DNA of 64,000 nucleotides from an uncultured Clostridia bacterium (GCA_947167965.1 CAMVJW010000006.1:44141-108140), one strand, 5' to 3'. Counted from the stretch's first letter, positions 51,507 to 62,802 are shown. Numbers and translations are program-made. The notes: a model not told the origin generated them from the sequence alone.

Positions 51507-51665
51507 ATCTTTTCCTTCATCTTTTTCTTTTTTTTATTTTTCAGTTTTCTTATAAATTCAAATTTTATATTCTATTTTCATTTCATTATTTATTTTGCAT
51601 TTTATTATAGAAAAAACAAAAATGCAAGGAATCCCTTGCACTTTTATATTTTTAAATATTTTATT

Positions 51666-51821
51666 TTAAAACTCAGCTATAACATTTACTCCCTCAAAAT
51701 AGATTTTTTTATATTCTAACTCTTTTAGTTCTTCTGGCAATTCTTCTGTTGTTCCATTATATATAATTTCTCCATTTTGAATTATTTTTATATTTAGTAA
51801 TCTTAATTCTTTTAATTTCAT
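51666..51821 (-). CDS. 51-aa hypothetical protein
   Basis: MKLKELRLLNIKIIQNGEIIYNGTTEELPEELKELEYKKIYFEGVNVIAEF*; followed by tgcaaggaatcccttgca hairpin. Confidence 0.5.
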   Translation of the reverse strand: MKLKELRLLNIKIIQNGEIIYNGTTEELPEELKELEYKKIYFEGVNVIAEF

Positions 51822-51911
51822 GTTAGTATAAATTCCTTTCTTACTGCATAAACAAAATTTGAAAAAGAATTAAATAATAACCCTTTTTCAAACTTTTCTC
51901 TTTATTAAATA

Positions 51912-52205
51912 CTATTTCTTATAAAACATTTTAACTATAAAATCGGGAATTGAATCAATAATTCTTTTATACTCTTCTGCTTTTTTTCTTGCTTCATTAA
52001 ATTTATTTTCTAATTCTTCAATTTTCTTATCTTTTTCTTCAATTATTTTTTTGCTTTTGTCGTTATAGCTTTTCATTATTCTTCTTGATTCTTTTGAAAG
52101 TTCTTTTATTTTCTGGTCTTTTTGCATATTTTCCCTTTTAAGTTTATTATATTGATTATGTTTATAAACTGAATCTAATTTTCTTAAAATTTCTTCTTCA
52201 TTCAT
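51912..52205 (-). CDS. small coiled-coil protein
   Basis: 97-aa ORF, K/E-rich heptads. Confidence 0.5.
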   Translation of the reverse strand: MNEEEILRKLDSVYKHNQYNKLKRENMQKDQKIKELSKESRRIMKSYNDKSKKIIEEKDKKIEELENKFNEARKKAEEYKRIIDSIPDFIVKMFYKK

Positions 52206-52252
52206 AATTTTATCACCTTATTGTATATTTTATTTTATTTTATCTTATGTAT

Positions 52253-54304
52253 TTACCTTACATCTTCATTTGTTGTCCCATCATCTTGTACCACTTCTGG
52301 TAAAACTTTATCAGTAAACTCAGGTTCTTTCCAACTGTATGTTGTTCCTAGTATACTATTAACATTTTCAATTATTTGTGTTTCTTCTTCGTCTTCTTTT
52401 TTATCTAATTCTTTTCCATAATTCTCTAATGTTTCTCTGAATGCTTCTTCAGGTATTTCCCCAAAATCATAATATGTTCCATCAATATCTACATCATGAA
52501 CTGTTTGATATGAAAAAATCTCTCCATGTTTATTAAAATACTCAATTACTTCTTCATTTATCAAATTACCCTCTGAATCTATCAAATTAGTAGTCCATAA
52601 AGGAAAGTCTTCTCCAAACTCATATGTAAAAGCTCCTAAATCTAAAATTCGTTCACTAGAGTCAGGATTTACCTCTCTCCAAGTTGTATATAACCCAACC
52701 TTACAATCTAATTCCGGACCAAATATATCCTGAATTGTATCTTGAATTGCTTTTATCATATATATCTTTGTATTTGTAACGTCATGTCCGGCTTGTCTAT
52801 CTAGTTCATCTCCACTAGCGAGCTCTGAATCCACAAAAAAGCCTACAGGAGGTTCTATCCCCATCTCTTTTATTGCTTGTAGTCCCTCTCTTATCTTTTC
52901 TAATTCTTTATCAGCCTCTTCTATAGAAACAGACGTTGAATAAAAATATAATGAATATGGTATATTTTTATTAGAACAAACTTCGGCTAATCCCACAAAA
53001 TCGGTACATTTCGACTCTATTTCGCCTGTTGTTGATTTTGATGCCCCAGCTCTTATAAATACATGTGAAATGTTGCACCCAGCTAATCTTGATGTATTAT
53101 ATTCTTCTTTTATTGCATTTTCATAATCTACTACTACATCCATGGTTGATGGAACTTCATAATTATCTATTAAGTAACTCAATTGATCAGCTTCCATATC
53201 TCTTGAATCGATTGTAATACAGTTTCTATCCTCATTAAATCTTGTATTACTTAATATTTTATCTGCTATAGTGTTCTTACCTTCTAGTTCATTCTCTATT
53301 TCTATGTCTCTTTCATGAATAAAACCTATAGTCTTTCCATTTTCATCAGTTACCTCAAACCAACCTGATTTAAACCAAGTGTCTCCAATAGGGTCCTCCT
53401 TGCTATCTTTTGTAACTCTTAAACTTGCTCCTCTTAATGCATGTGCATTTACTATTCCACTTTCTGGAGAAGTATAAATATCCGTGTCTCTTTTTACAAC
53501 TACATTTGTAGTTTCTACATCTTTTTCATTCTCTGAAGGAGTAATTATTCCAGCCTCGTCTAAAAAAACATAACAACGCTGATTTCCTTCTACTCCTGGT
53601 ATAAAAACTTCTGATGCAATTCCTTGTGATCCATTTCCAGCCGATGAATAAATAGGCAAAGTTCCAAAAAAGGCATCACCTTCTTCAATTATTCCTGCAA
53701 CATTGTCCTCAGATTTCATTAATGATGTTCTAACTTTAGCTTGTCTGCCTGCTGGAACAATATATTGGTTTTCTAATAACCTATCTAATTTATTAGTATA
53801 AACATATCCTTGTGAAATTACAGTTCCATCAGAAACTGTTTTTTCTATTTTTTCTCCATCTATGCCAAATAATGTAACATTAAGAGTAGCATCTTCTTTA
53901 TTTTTTTCATTAATTATGCAAAAATTAGTTTTCCCACTTTCAGAATTATACATTTCTCCTATTTCTACACGAGGGTTGCCTGTAACTTTACCCCATAATT
54001 TTTTCAAAAGTTCTGGGTTTTTTGTTCCAAAAATCATTCCTGAAGCTCCTAAAGCTAGCATTGCGAGTGAAAGCCTACGGCCTAATCTCTTTAGCTTTTT
54101 GTTACTATCTATTGTTCTTACATTAGAATCTTTTAAAGTTTTATACATCTTATATAACTTTTGATAATATTCACTAATTATTTCAACATTATCATCTGAT
54201 AAATTCTTTACACCTGTCTTTTTTAAAAATTGATCCATATCACCATAAAGATCTACATTTTTATCTTCCGCTTGTTTTTCATTATTTTTACTTTTTTTAC
54301 TCAT
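52253..54304 (-). CDS. membrane-anchored protein with SH3-like region and GH25-like (lysozyme) C-terminal domain
   Basis: N-terminal TM; SH3-like DTDIYTSPESGIVNAHALRGASLRV; TSRLAGCNISHVFIRAGASK..PYSLYFYSTSVSIEEADKEL..GFFVDSELAS. Confidence 0.7.
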   Translation of the reverse strand: MSKKSKNNEKQAEDKNVDLYGDMDQFLKKTGVKNLSDDNVEIISEYYQKLYKMYKTLKDSNVRTIDSNKKLKRLGRRLSLAMLALGASGMIFGTKNPELLKKLWGKVTGNPRVEIGEMYNSESGKTNFCIINEKNKEDATLNVTLFGIDGEKIEKTVSDGTVISQGYVYTNKLDRLLENQYIVPAGRQAKVRTSLMKSEDNVAGIIEEGDAFFGTLPIYSSAGNGSQGIASEVFIPGVEGNQRCYVFLDEAGIITPSENEKDVETTNVVVKRDTDIYTSPESGIVNAHALRGASLRVTKDSKEDPIGDTWFKSGWFEVTDENGKTIGFIHERDIEIENELEGKNTIADKILSNTRFNEDRNCITIDSRDMEADQLSYLIDNYEVPSTMDVVVDYENAIKEEYNTSRLAGCNISHVFIRAGASKSTTGEIESKCTDFVGLAEVCSNKNIPYSLYFYSTSVSIEEADKELEKIREGLQAIKEMGIEPPVGFFVDSELASGDELDRQAGHDVTNTKIYMIKAIQDTIQDIFGPELDCKVGLYTTWREVNPDSSERILDLGAFTYEFGEDFPLWTTNLIDSEGNLINEEVIEYFNKHGEIFSYQTVHDVDIDGTYYDFGEIPEEAFRETLENYGKELDKKEDEEETQIIENVNSILGTTYSWKEPEFTDKVLPEVVQDDGTTNEDVR

Positions 54305-54579
54305 AATAAAAAATTCCTTTCATTTATAAAATAACATAATAAAATATTTTAATCAATATTTTATTAAATATTTTTAAATTTTTAAAAAAATATTCTTAAA
54401 AATATTTAATAAAATACTAATAATTATAACTAATATATATATTTAATATTTATATCAATTTATTCTATTTTCTTATAAAAAAATCTACTAACAAAATCCA
54501 CTTTCTTTTTTGTAAATCATTGACTTTTTCCATTTATTTCCATATAATCTTTTTATAAAATAAAAAGGAGGTTTTTTTA

Positions 54580-55257
54580 ATGAAAAAATACGTATGTGAA
54601 TTCATTGGAACAGCTGTACTTGTACTATTTGGCTGTGGTAGTGCTGCAATTGCAGGCTCATTTTTAGGAACATTAGGAATAGCAATAGCTTTTGGTCTTT
54701 CAATTGTTGCTATGGCGTATGTTATTGGAAATGTTTCGGGATGTCATATCAATCCAGCTGTATCACTTGCTATGCTAATTAATAAAAAAATGACTGTAAA
54801 GGATTTTGTATGCTATGTTATTGCACAAGTATTAGGAGCTCTTTTTGGAACTGCTATTTTATACTTCTTACTTAAAAACAGTGGTTTAGATGTTGCATTC
54901 CAAGGATTAGGAGCAAATGGTTATGGAGAAGCATCAACTGTTAACTTAAACTTAATTGGTGCTATTATTACTGAAATTGTTCTAACTTTTGTATTTATTT
55001 ACACAATACTTGGAGTTACATCTGATGAAAAATATAGTTCTGTAGCTGGATTAGTTATAGGCTTAACTTTAACTTTTGTTCACATCTTAGGAATTCCTTT
55101 AACAGGAACATCAGTTAATCCTGCAAGAAGCTTAGCACCTGCTATATTTTTAGGTGGAGAAGCATTAAAACAAGTTTGGGTATTTATTGTAGGACCATTT
55201 GTTGGTTCTGCTTTAGCAGCTATTACATATAAATTCTTAAATAACGAAGAAAAATAA
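54580..55257 (+). CDS. MIP-family aquaporin
   Basis: Two NPA motifs (CHINPAVSLA, TSVNPARSLAPA); AGGAGG SD. Confidence 0.95.
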   Translation: MKKYVCEFIGTAVLVLFGCGSAAIAGSFLGTLGIAIAFGLSIVAMAYVIGNVSGCHINPAVSLAMLINKKMTVKDFVCYVIAQVLGALFGTAILYFLLKNSGLDVAFQGLGANGYGEASTVNLNLIGAIITEIVLTFVFIYTILGVTSDEKYSSVAGLVIGLTLTFVHILGIPLTGTSVNPARSLAPAIFLGGEALKQVWVFIVGPFVGSALAAITYKFLNNEEK

Positions 55258-55265
55258 AAATTTAT

Positions 55266-55304
55266 AAAATATCTTATGAGTATTATCTCATAAGGTATTT
55301 TTTT
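55266..55304 (+). terminator. terminator of aquaporin gene
   Basis: atcttatgagtattatctcataaggtatttttttag. Confidence 0.8.
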
Positions 55305-55562
55305 AGTTTATTTTCTTCTATAAATCAATATTAATCATATAATAATAAATTCAAATTCTATTTTATCATATTTTTTCAATTTTTGCAAATTTTATGTAAA
55401 TTAATTGTTTTATTCTCATTTATTTAAACTCTTTTTTAATATCAAGACTTATATTTAAAAATACATTTTTGTCTAACATTATAAAATAAAAAAAATAATT
55501 ATAAAAAGTCTAGATTCTCTTTTTAATCATTACTTCCTTATAATTATTTCTATATTTCGCAT

Positions 55563-57284
55563 TTACATTTTTTCTGGCATTTCAAATCCTAAAAGATATC
55601 CACCTTGTTTTAATACATTTCCAACCATCATACTTAAGAAAACTCTTGCATTTTGTGTTTCTTTATCATCACATATAATTTTATTTTCATTATAAAATGC
55701 ACTATAAGCCTTAGATAACTCAATTAAATATCTAGCTAAAATACTTGGTTCATTTTTTTCTGTAACCTGAATTAATATATTTTCAAAATTATAAATAATA
55801 TCAATTATATTCAAAGAATACTCATCATTTAATTTTTCAATATTTACTTCATTTACACTTGGAATATGTTCTATTTTCTCCAAAACACTTCTTGTTCTTA
55901 CATAAGTATATTGAATATATGGTCCTGTTTCTCCTTGGAAATTCAATGCTACATTCCAATCAAATACTTGATCTTTAATATTTGAAGATGATAATGTGTT
56001 AAATACAATAGCTGCTACTCCTACTTTTTTTGCAACATCTTCTTTATTCTCTAAATTTGGATTTTTCTGTAATATTATCTCTTCTGATTTTTTAATAGTT
56101 TCACCTATTAATTCTTCTATTTTAATGACATTTCCTTCTCTTGTAGACATTTTACCAGTAGGAAGACTTACCATTCCATAAGAAACATGCTCTAATCCTT
56201 TTGCATACTTTTCATCTACTAAATCTTTTGCAACTTCAAATACTTGTTTAAAATGGAGATTTTGCTCATAAGCAACAACATATAGGCATTTATCAAAGTC
56301 ATAAGTTCTAGCTCTATATAAAATAGCTGCTAAATCACGTGTGGCATAAATAGAAGATCCATCTGATTTTTGTATTATGCATGGTGTACTTATTCCTCTA
56401 TCTTCTAAATCAACAATCTTTGCTCCTTTAGATTCTGTTATTCTTCCTTTTGCTTCTAGAATTTTAATTACTTCATCCATTTTGTCTTGGTAAAATGCTT
56501 CTCCATTATATGAATCAAATTTAACATTTAAAACATCATATATTCTACTAAATTCCGCTAAGCTTAAATCTTTAAATTTATTCCATAAATCTACTTCAAA
56601 TTTATTTCCATTTTCAAGTAATTTAAAGTTTTCTCTGCATTTTTCCAAAACAGTTTCATCTTTTTTACATAAGTCATTAATTCTAACATACATGTCCATC
56701 ATTTTATTAATTGGATCTGTTGTTAAATCATATTCGTCTCCCCATAATTTGTATGCTTCTATCATCTTACCAAATTGAGTCCCATAATCTCCTAAGTGAT
56801 TAATTCCTGTTGTATTATATCCTAGATATTTATATACTCTATATAAACAATTTCCAATTAAAGTTGTTCTTAAATGTCCTATATGAAAAGGTTTTGCAAT
56901 ATTAGGAGATGAATATTCTACTATAATATTTTTCCCATTTCCATATTCTGATTTACCATATTTATGTATTTCAGATTTATTATTATCAGAAAAACTTTTT
57001 ATTACTTCTTCTGTTTGTAATTCTTTATTTATATAGAAATTTATATATCCCCCTACAACTTCGGCTTTAACTATATATTTATTTGGTAGTTCTAAATTAT
57101 TTTTAATATCTTGAGCTATTATTTGAGGTGCTTTTTTTAATTCTTTTGCCAATCTAAAACATGGAAATGCAAAATCTCCATTTTGTTTATCTTTTGGCAC
57201 TTCTATAAAAGATTCTAAATCTAATTCTTTTAAGTTACCTGCATTTGAAATAAGTTTTGCAATCTCATTTTTAAAGTTTGTCAT
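55563..57284 (-). CDS. argS: arginyl-tRNA synthetase
   Basis: EYSSPNIAKPFHIGHLRTTLIGN; GDYGTQFG; VSYGMVSLPTGKMSTREGN. Confidence 0.97.
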   Translation of the reverse strand: MTNFKNEIAKLISNAGNLKELDLESFIEVPKDKQNGDFAFPCFRLAKELKKAPQIIAQDIKNNLELPNKYIVKAEVVGGYINFYINKELQTEEVIKSFSDNNKSEIHKYGKSEYGNGKNIIVEYSSPNIAKPFHIGHLRTTLIGNCLYRVYKYLGYNTTGINHLGDYGTQFGKMIEAYKLWGDEYDLTTDPINKMMDMYVRINDLCKKDETVLEKCRENFKLLENGNKFEVDLWNKFKDLSLAEFSRIYDVLNVKFDSYNGEAFYQDKMDEVIKILEAKGRITESKGAKIVDLEDRGISTPCIIQKSDGSSIYATRDLAAILYRARTYDFDKCLYVVAYEQNLHFKQVFEVAKDLVDEKYAKGLEHVSYGMVSLPTGKMSTREGNVIKIEELIGETIKKSEEIILQKNPNLENKEDVAKKVGVAAIVFNTLSSSNIKDQVFDWNVALNFQGETGPYIQYTYVRTRSVLEKIEHIPSVNEVNIEKLNDEYSLNIIDIIYNFENILIQVTEKNEPSILARYLIELSKAYSAFYNENKIICDDKETQNARVFLSMMVGNVLKQGGYLLGFEMPEKM

Positions 57285-57309
57285 TTTTCTCTCCTTCTAA
57301 TATCAATGA

Positions 57310-58320
57310 CTATTCATTAATAAAATAATCCAACTTCATAGCTTGTTTTATTTTTTTCATCATAATTTCTGCTTCTTTTTGTGCTTTTTTTGTTCCTTCT
57401 TTTAGCACTTTATCAACTATTTCTGGGTGTTGTTCTAAGTATTCTCTTTTTTCTCTCATAGGTTTTAAAAACTCAATGGTATTATTTGCTAATTGTTTTT
57501 TACAAGCAACACATCCTCTTTTTCCAGCTTTACATTCTTCACAAATAGTTTTGCATTCTTCTTCAGAACTAAATAATTTGTGATAATAAGATACCATACA
57601 AATATCAGGATTTCCTAAATCATCTTTTTTTATTCTATTTGGGTCTGTTACAGCTCCCATTATTTTTTTAGTAATTTCTTCTGGAGAATCAGATATATAA
57701 ATAGCATTACCTAAAGATTTCCCCATTTTTTCATTTCCATCTAAACCTTTAATTCTTTTATTTTTAGATAAAAATATTTCAGGCTCTTTAAAAACATCAC
57801 CATAAATCGAATTAAATTTTCTTACTATTTCTCTACATTGTTCAATTAAAGGTTCTTGGTCTTCACCTGCTGGAACTACTTCCCCATCTAAAATAGTAAT
57901 ATCTGCTGCTTGGCTTACAGGATATCCAAGAAATCCATATGTTACACTTTCACCAAATATGTTTTTCTTTTGCGCAAGTTCTGTTTTAACAGTTGGGTTT
58001 CTCTCTAGTCTTGCAATTGTAACCAAGTTAGAGTAAAAAACTGTTAATTCAGCTGTTTGTGGAATCATAGATTGTATATAAATACAGGTTTTTTCTGGAT
58101 CTATACCACAAGATAAATAATCTATTGCAAGTTCTCTAACATTTTTTCTAACCTTCTCAGGATTATCAAAATTATCTGTTAAAGCTTGAACATCAGCAAT
58201 TAAAATATATTGATCATATTCATCTTGCATTTTAACTCTATTTATTAAAGACCCAAAATAATGTCCAATATGTAATTTACCTGTAGGTCTATCTCCTGTA
58301 ACAATTCTTTTCTTTTCCAT
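57310..58320 (-). CDS. trpS: tryptophanyl-tRNA synthetase
   Basis: TGDRPTGKLHIGHYFGSL; GNEKMGKSLGNAIY. Confidence 0.97.
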   Translation of the reverse strand: MEKKRIVTGDRPTGKLHIGHYFGSLINRVKMQDEYDQYILIADVQALTDNFDNPEKVRKNVRELAIDYLSCGIDPEKTCIYIQSMIPQTAELTVFYSNLVTIARLERNPTVKTELAQKKNIFGESVTYGFLGYPVSQAADITILDGEVVPAGEDQEPLIEQCREIVRKFNSIYGDVFKEPEIFLSKNKRIKGLDGNEKMGKSLGNAIYISDSPEEITKKIMGAVTDPNRIKKDDLGNPDICMVSYYHKLFSSEEECKTICEECKAGKRGCVACKKQLANNTIEFLKPMREKREYLEQHPEIVDKVLKEGTKKAQKEAEIMMKKIKQAMKLDYFINE

Positions 58321-58399
58321 ATTTCTTTCCTTCCTTAAAATACTTTTTTATTAATATTACTTTTTTTACAATTATATACATATATATACATTTTTAGAT

Positions 58400-58485
58400 A
58401 AAGGTGTGTCCCAGAATTTAAGTAAGTCTGTCCCGTTTTGAAAACGGGACTGTCCCCATTTCGAAACGGGACTGTCCCCAAATTA
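58400..58485 (+). repeat. R6: intergenic TGTCCC palindromic repeat, nearly identical to R4; its last TTA is the cysS stop codon
   Basis: aaggtgtgtcccagaatttaagtaagtctgtcccgttttgaaaacgggactgtccccatttcgaaacgggactgtccccaaatta. Confidence 0.95.
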
Positions 58486-59868
58486 AAATTCATATCCGTC
58501 TTTTGTGTCTTTTATTGTGTATCCTTTTTCTAAAATTAAGTCTCTTAATCTGTCTGACTCTGCCCAGTCTTTGTTTTCTCTTGCTTTCTTTCTCTTTTCT
58601 GCTAATTCTATTATTTCTTGTGGTATGTTTTTTTCTGTTTCATTATTCTCCATTTGCTCATCTATTTTTAATGCTAATACAGTATCGAATTTTAATAATA
58701 AATCTGCTATTCTTTTTGATTTTTGTGGGTATTTTATTAGTTCCCAAACAACGCTTAATGCTTGTGGCATATTTAAATCATCATTTATTGCTTGGTGAAA
58801 TTCTTCTTCATATTTGTTTATTACTTCAGTTGCTATATCATCTTTTCCATTTAAATGATTTTTATATCCTTCTTTTAATTTTATTAATGCTTTTTTACTT
58901 GCATCCATACCTTCCCATGTATAGTTTAATGCATTTCTATAACTAGATGAATAGTTAAACATTCTAAATACTTCTGGCTCAAATCCTCTTTCTTTTAAAT
59001 CACTTAATGTATAAAAATTGTTTAAGCTTTTGGAAACTTTTCCACCATCTATTTTTAAGAAGTTTACATGCATCCAAAATCTAGCTGGTATTTTTCCGCA
59101 GAATCCTTGTGCTTGTGCAATCTCATTTTCGTGATGAATTGGAATATGATCTATTCCTCCAGTATGTATATCAAACTCTTCCCCTAAATATTTATAACCC
59201 ATTGCTGAGCACTCTAAGTGCCATCCTGGATAGCTTTTTCCAAAAAATGAATCCCATTGCATAATATGTTCTTTTGGAGCTTTTATCCATAACGCAAAAT
59301 CTGATACATTCTTTTTGTTGCTGTCAAAATCAACTCTTGCTCCTGCTTTTTGTTCTTCTACATTTTTTCCTGATAGTATTCCATAGTTTGGTAATTTAGA
59401 TGTATCAAAATATACAGTATCTTCTGTTTGATATGTATATCCATTTTCTATTATTTTTTTGACATATTGTTCCATTACATCTATATGTTCAGTTGCTCTA
59501 GCTATAATTTCTGGAATGTCTATGTTTAGCTTTTTTAAATCTTCTAAAAAAACATCCATATAATATTGAGCAATTTGCCATGGGTCTTTGTTTTCTCTTC
59601 TTGCTGCCTTCATCATTTTGTCTTCACCCTCATCTGCATCTGATGTTAAATGGCCAACATCTGTAATATTCATTACATGTTTTAATTTATACCCATTATA
59701 TTTTAATGTTCTTCTTAATGAGTCCATAAATAAATATGCTCTTAAGTTACCAATATGAGAATAATCATATACTGTTGGTCCACATGAATACATTCTTACC
59801 TCATTTTCATCTAATGGGACGAATTTTTCTTTTTTCTTTGTTAATGTATTATAAAAATAAATATCCAT
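58483..59868 (-). CDS. cysS: cysteinyl-tRNA synthetase
   Basis: YSCGPTVYDYSHIGNLRAYLFMD; WHLECSAM; KVSKSLNNF. Confidence 0.98.
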   Translation of the reverse strand: MDIYFYNTLTKKKEKFVPLDENEVRMYSCGPTVYDYSHIGNLRAYLFMDSLRRTLKYNGYKLKHVMNITDVGHLTSDADEGEDKMMKAARRENKDPWQIAQYYMDVFLEDLKKLNIDIPEIIARATEHIDVMEQYVKKIIENGYTYQTEDTVYFDTSKLPNYGILSGKNVEEQKAGARVDFDSNKKNVSDFALWIKAPKEHIMQWDSFFGKSYPGWHLECSAMGYKYLGEEFDIHTGGIDHIPIHHENEIAQAQGFCGKIPARFWMHVNFLKIDGGKVSKSLNNFYTLSDLKERGFEPEVFRMFNYSSSYRNALNYTWEGMDASKKALIKLKEGYKNHLNGKDDIATEVINKYEEEFHQAINDDLNMPQALSVVWELIKYPQKSKRIADLLLKFDTVLALKIDEQMENNETEKNIPQEIIELAEKRKKARENKDWAESDRLRDLILEKGYTIKDTKDGYEF

Positions 59869-60004
59869 ATTTATAGACTCTCCTCTCTTAATTATTGAAC
59901 TAATAGTTTTATAGTTCTATAACAATATTTTATAATTTTTTAACATTATTTTTTTTATAAAAAAATGTTAATATATTTTTTATTAAAGCATATATTAAAG
60001 ATTA

Positions 60005-60038
60005 ACCAATTCCAAAAGTTTATAAACTTGGAATTGGT
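60005..60038. terminator. long near-perfect hairpin downstream of the PBP gene
   Basis: accaattccaaaagtttataaacttggaattggt. Confidence 0.65.
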
Positions 60039-60084
60039 ATAATCATTTTTAATTATAATAAAGCTATTCTAATTTATTTATTGA

Positions 60085-62802
60085 TTATTGTTCTGTTTTT
60101 TCTGTAGTTTTGCTTTCTTCTTTTTTATCTGTATCTTTATTTTCTGCAGGTTTTTCTTCAGTTTTGTTTTCTTTATTTTCTTTTTCTTTCTCTTTTTCTT
60201 TGTTATTATTTGAACTTTCTTTACCCTTTACAGTAATTGTTCTCTTAACAGTTGCTTTACTTCCACTTGAATTTGTAACTGTATAAGTAATTGTGTATTT
60301 TCCAGCTTTCGATGTATTTACAGAACCAGACATCGAAATTTTGCTTGATATATCTCCATCTTTTTCATCTTTTGCAGTTGCTCCTTGTTCTGTATATGTA
60401 TCTCCTACATTTATTGTAATATTAGCATCTCCCTTAAGGGTAATAACTGGTACACTCTTTTTATTATTTTGTGGAGTTGAATTAGTATGTTCTGTACAAT
60501 ATGTTTTTGGAGCATATCTTACTGATGATGATAAGCTCTCCCATAAGTCTAATCTTTCTTTTTCAACTGTATATGAATAATATCTTGTAACTTTATTAGG
60601 ACAGTTGTCTGTTGCAAGTAACCCTGAACTTTCACATACAACTGCAGAATTTGAGTGTGCATCACAATCATCTGGAACAGTACCATCTACAAATATTTCT
60701 TGATAAGTATCTGTACATTTTGAAGTTGCTTTTTTACCAGATGCTCTACAAATATTTGCTGTAACAATTCCTTCTGGTTGTTCGAAAGATGATTTTTCTA
60801 AACCATAATGAACTTTTGTCATTACAGCACTCCATATTCTTCCTGCAACATTATTAGAACCTGTTACTTCTTCGTTTTTATCAAATCCATACCAACATGC
60901 TGCTGTATAATAATTTGTAAATCCACATAACCATTTATCATAATTTGAGTTTGTAGTACCAGTTTTTGCAGCTACATCTTGCCCTGAAATTTTACAATAA
61001 GTAGCAGTTCCTGATTGTACAACTGACTCTAATAAATTTTTAATAACATATGCTGCCTGTTCAGATATTACTTGTTCTGAAGTTTGTTTGTTTTCTAAAA
61101 CTGGATTACCAGATTGATCTACAACTTTTGTATATAGCATTGGTCTTCTATATACACCATTATTTGCAATTGTTGCATAACATCCAGCCATCTCCATAGG
61201 GGTAATTCCATCTGTGAAACCACCTATAGATAAAGCTGCTAAAATATTTCTATCTTTTTCAACTGTGGTTACTCCCATTTTTTGTAAATAGTCTGTTGAT
61301 TTTGTTGGTGTAATTTCAGCAACTGCTTTTACAAATGGAATGTTTTGTGATGTTGAAACTGCACTTCTTATACTTACTAATCCTCTAAATGCGTTGTAAT
61401 CTTTTGGTGTCCAATTTCCTGGGAATTTTGTTGAGTTATCATCATATATTGTTGCAGCAGTAACTATACCTTCATTTATTCCTGGTACTAAAGTAGTTAA
61501 TGGTTTTATTGATGATCCTGTTTGTCTTGGACTTTGTGTTGCTCTATTTAATCCTCTTGATTCTGTTTTTTCTCCTAATCCTCCTACAACTCCTACAACA
61601 TATCCAGTAGAGTTATCAATTATTACCATTGCTGATTGAGATGTAGCTCCTTCTACTTCTTTTGAGTTTCTAATATAACTTCCACTGTTTTTTACCATTA
61701 CTTCATTCATTTCTTCTTGTAGACCTGTATCTTGTGTAGAATATATTTTTAAACCACTACTATATAAGTATGTAGATGCTAAACTTTTTGATATTCCTTT
61801 TTCTTTTGCTATATCGTCAATTACTTGAGATATTGTAGCATCAGTATGGTAAGAATAAATTGTTCCTCTTACTTCAGATTTTTGGAATGTAAGACCATCT
61901 TCTACTTTTTTAACTGCTTCATCATATTGAGCTTGATCTATATATTTTAATTCTAGCATTTTATATAAAACAGTTTTTGTTTTCTTTTTAATTAAATTAT
62001 AATCTGTTTTTTCTGAATATGGATTATATGTATTTGGTGAGCTGTTTATTCCTGCTAAAAATGCACATTCTGCTAAATCCAAGTCTTTTGCTGATTTATT
62101 GAAATAATATTCTGCTCCAACTTCTACTCCATAATTGTTTCCACCAACAAATATAATGTTTAAGTATAGTTCTAGGATTTGTTCTTTGTTGTCAACCATT
62201 TTTTCTATTTGATATGCTTTTGCCCATTCTTTAACTTTTCTTAAAATACCTGCTGTTCCCTTTTTGTCATCTTCTTTTGTTATGTTTTTAACTAATTGCT
62301 GTGTTATTGTACTTCCACCGAAATTTGAATTTCCTCTATGAAGTACATATTGTAAAATAGCTCCTCCTGTTCTTTTAAAGTCTACTCCTTTATGTTTATA
62401 AAATCTTTCATCTTCTATTGCTACATAAGCATTGATAAGATTTTTAGGCATTTCATCAAGTTTAATAATTTTTCTATTTTCGTCTCCTTTAAGTTCTGCT
62501 ATTTGATTTCCATCTTTATCAAATACTATTGAATTTGAAGATCCAATTACAAGTTCTTCTTTTGTTATTTCAAAATCAGAACCCCATCCTCCATAAAACA
62601 TTCCAGCAATTATTCCAGCTCCAACAACTAATAACATTGCAAATAATATAAATGTTATTCTTATTGTTAATGCTATCTTTGGATGCTTTTTAGAAAACTT
62701 TATTCTTTTTGTTTTAACTCTTTTTAAAGATTTATCAGCATTAGTATTTTCTTTTCTGCTTTTTCCTCTATTTACTCTTCTATTTTTTTTTCTATTGCTC
62801 AT
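60085..62802 (-). CDS. class A penicillin-binding protein with C-terminal DUF5011/Ig-like domain
   Basis: Transglycosylase EDERFYKHKGVDFKRTGGAILQ, GGSTITQQLVKN; transpeptidase SSIKPLTTL, STSQNIPFV, AKTGTTN; C-terminal IT..VGDTYTEQGATAKDEKDGDI. Confidence 0.95.
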   Translation of the reverse strand: MSNRKKNRRVNRGKSRKENTNADKSLKRVKTKRIKFSKKHPKIALTIRITFILFAMLLVVGAGIIAGMFYGGWGSDFEITKEELVIGSSNSIVFDKDGNQIAELKGDENRKIIKLDEMPKNLINAYVAIEDERFYKHKGVDFKRTGGAILQYVLHRGNSNFGGSTITQQLVKNITKEDDKKGTAGILRKVKEWAKAYQIEKMVDNKEQILELYLNIIFVGGNNYGVEVGAEYYFNKSAKDLDLAECAFLAGINSSPNTYNPYSEKTDYNLIKKKTKTVLYKMLELKYIDQAQYDEAVKKVEDGLTFQKSEVRGTIYSYHTDATISQVIDDIAKEKGISKSLASTYLYSSGLKIYSTQDTGLQEEMNEVMVKNSGSYIRNSKEVEGATSQSAMVIIDNSTGYVVGVVGGLGEKTESRGLNRATQSPRQTGSSIKPLTTLVPGINEGIVTAATIYDDNSTKFPGNWTPKDYNAFRGLVSIRSAVSTSQNIPFVKAVAEITPTKSTDYLQKMGVTTVEKDRNILAALSIGGFTDGITPMEMAGCYATIANNGVYRRPMLYTKVVDQSGNPVLENKQTSEQVISEQAAYVIKNLLESVVQSGTATYCKISGQDVAAKTGTTNSNYDKWLCGFTNYYTAACWYGFDKNEEVTGSNNVAGRIWSAVMTKVHYGLEKSSFEQPEGIVTANICRASGKKATSKCTDTYQEIFVDGTVPDDCDAHSNSAVVCESSGLLATDNCPNKVTRYYSYTVEKERLDLWESLSSSVRYAPKTYCTEHTNSTPQNNKKSVPVITLKGDANITINVGDTYTEQGATAKDEKDGDISSKISMSGSVNTSKAGKYTITYTVTNSSGSKATVKRTITVKGKESSNNNKEKEKEKENKENKTEEKPAENKDTDKKEESKTTEKTEQ

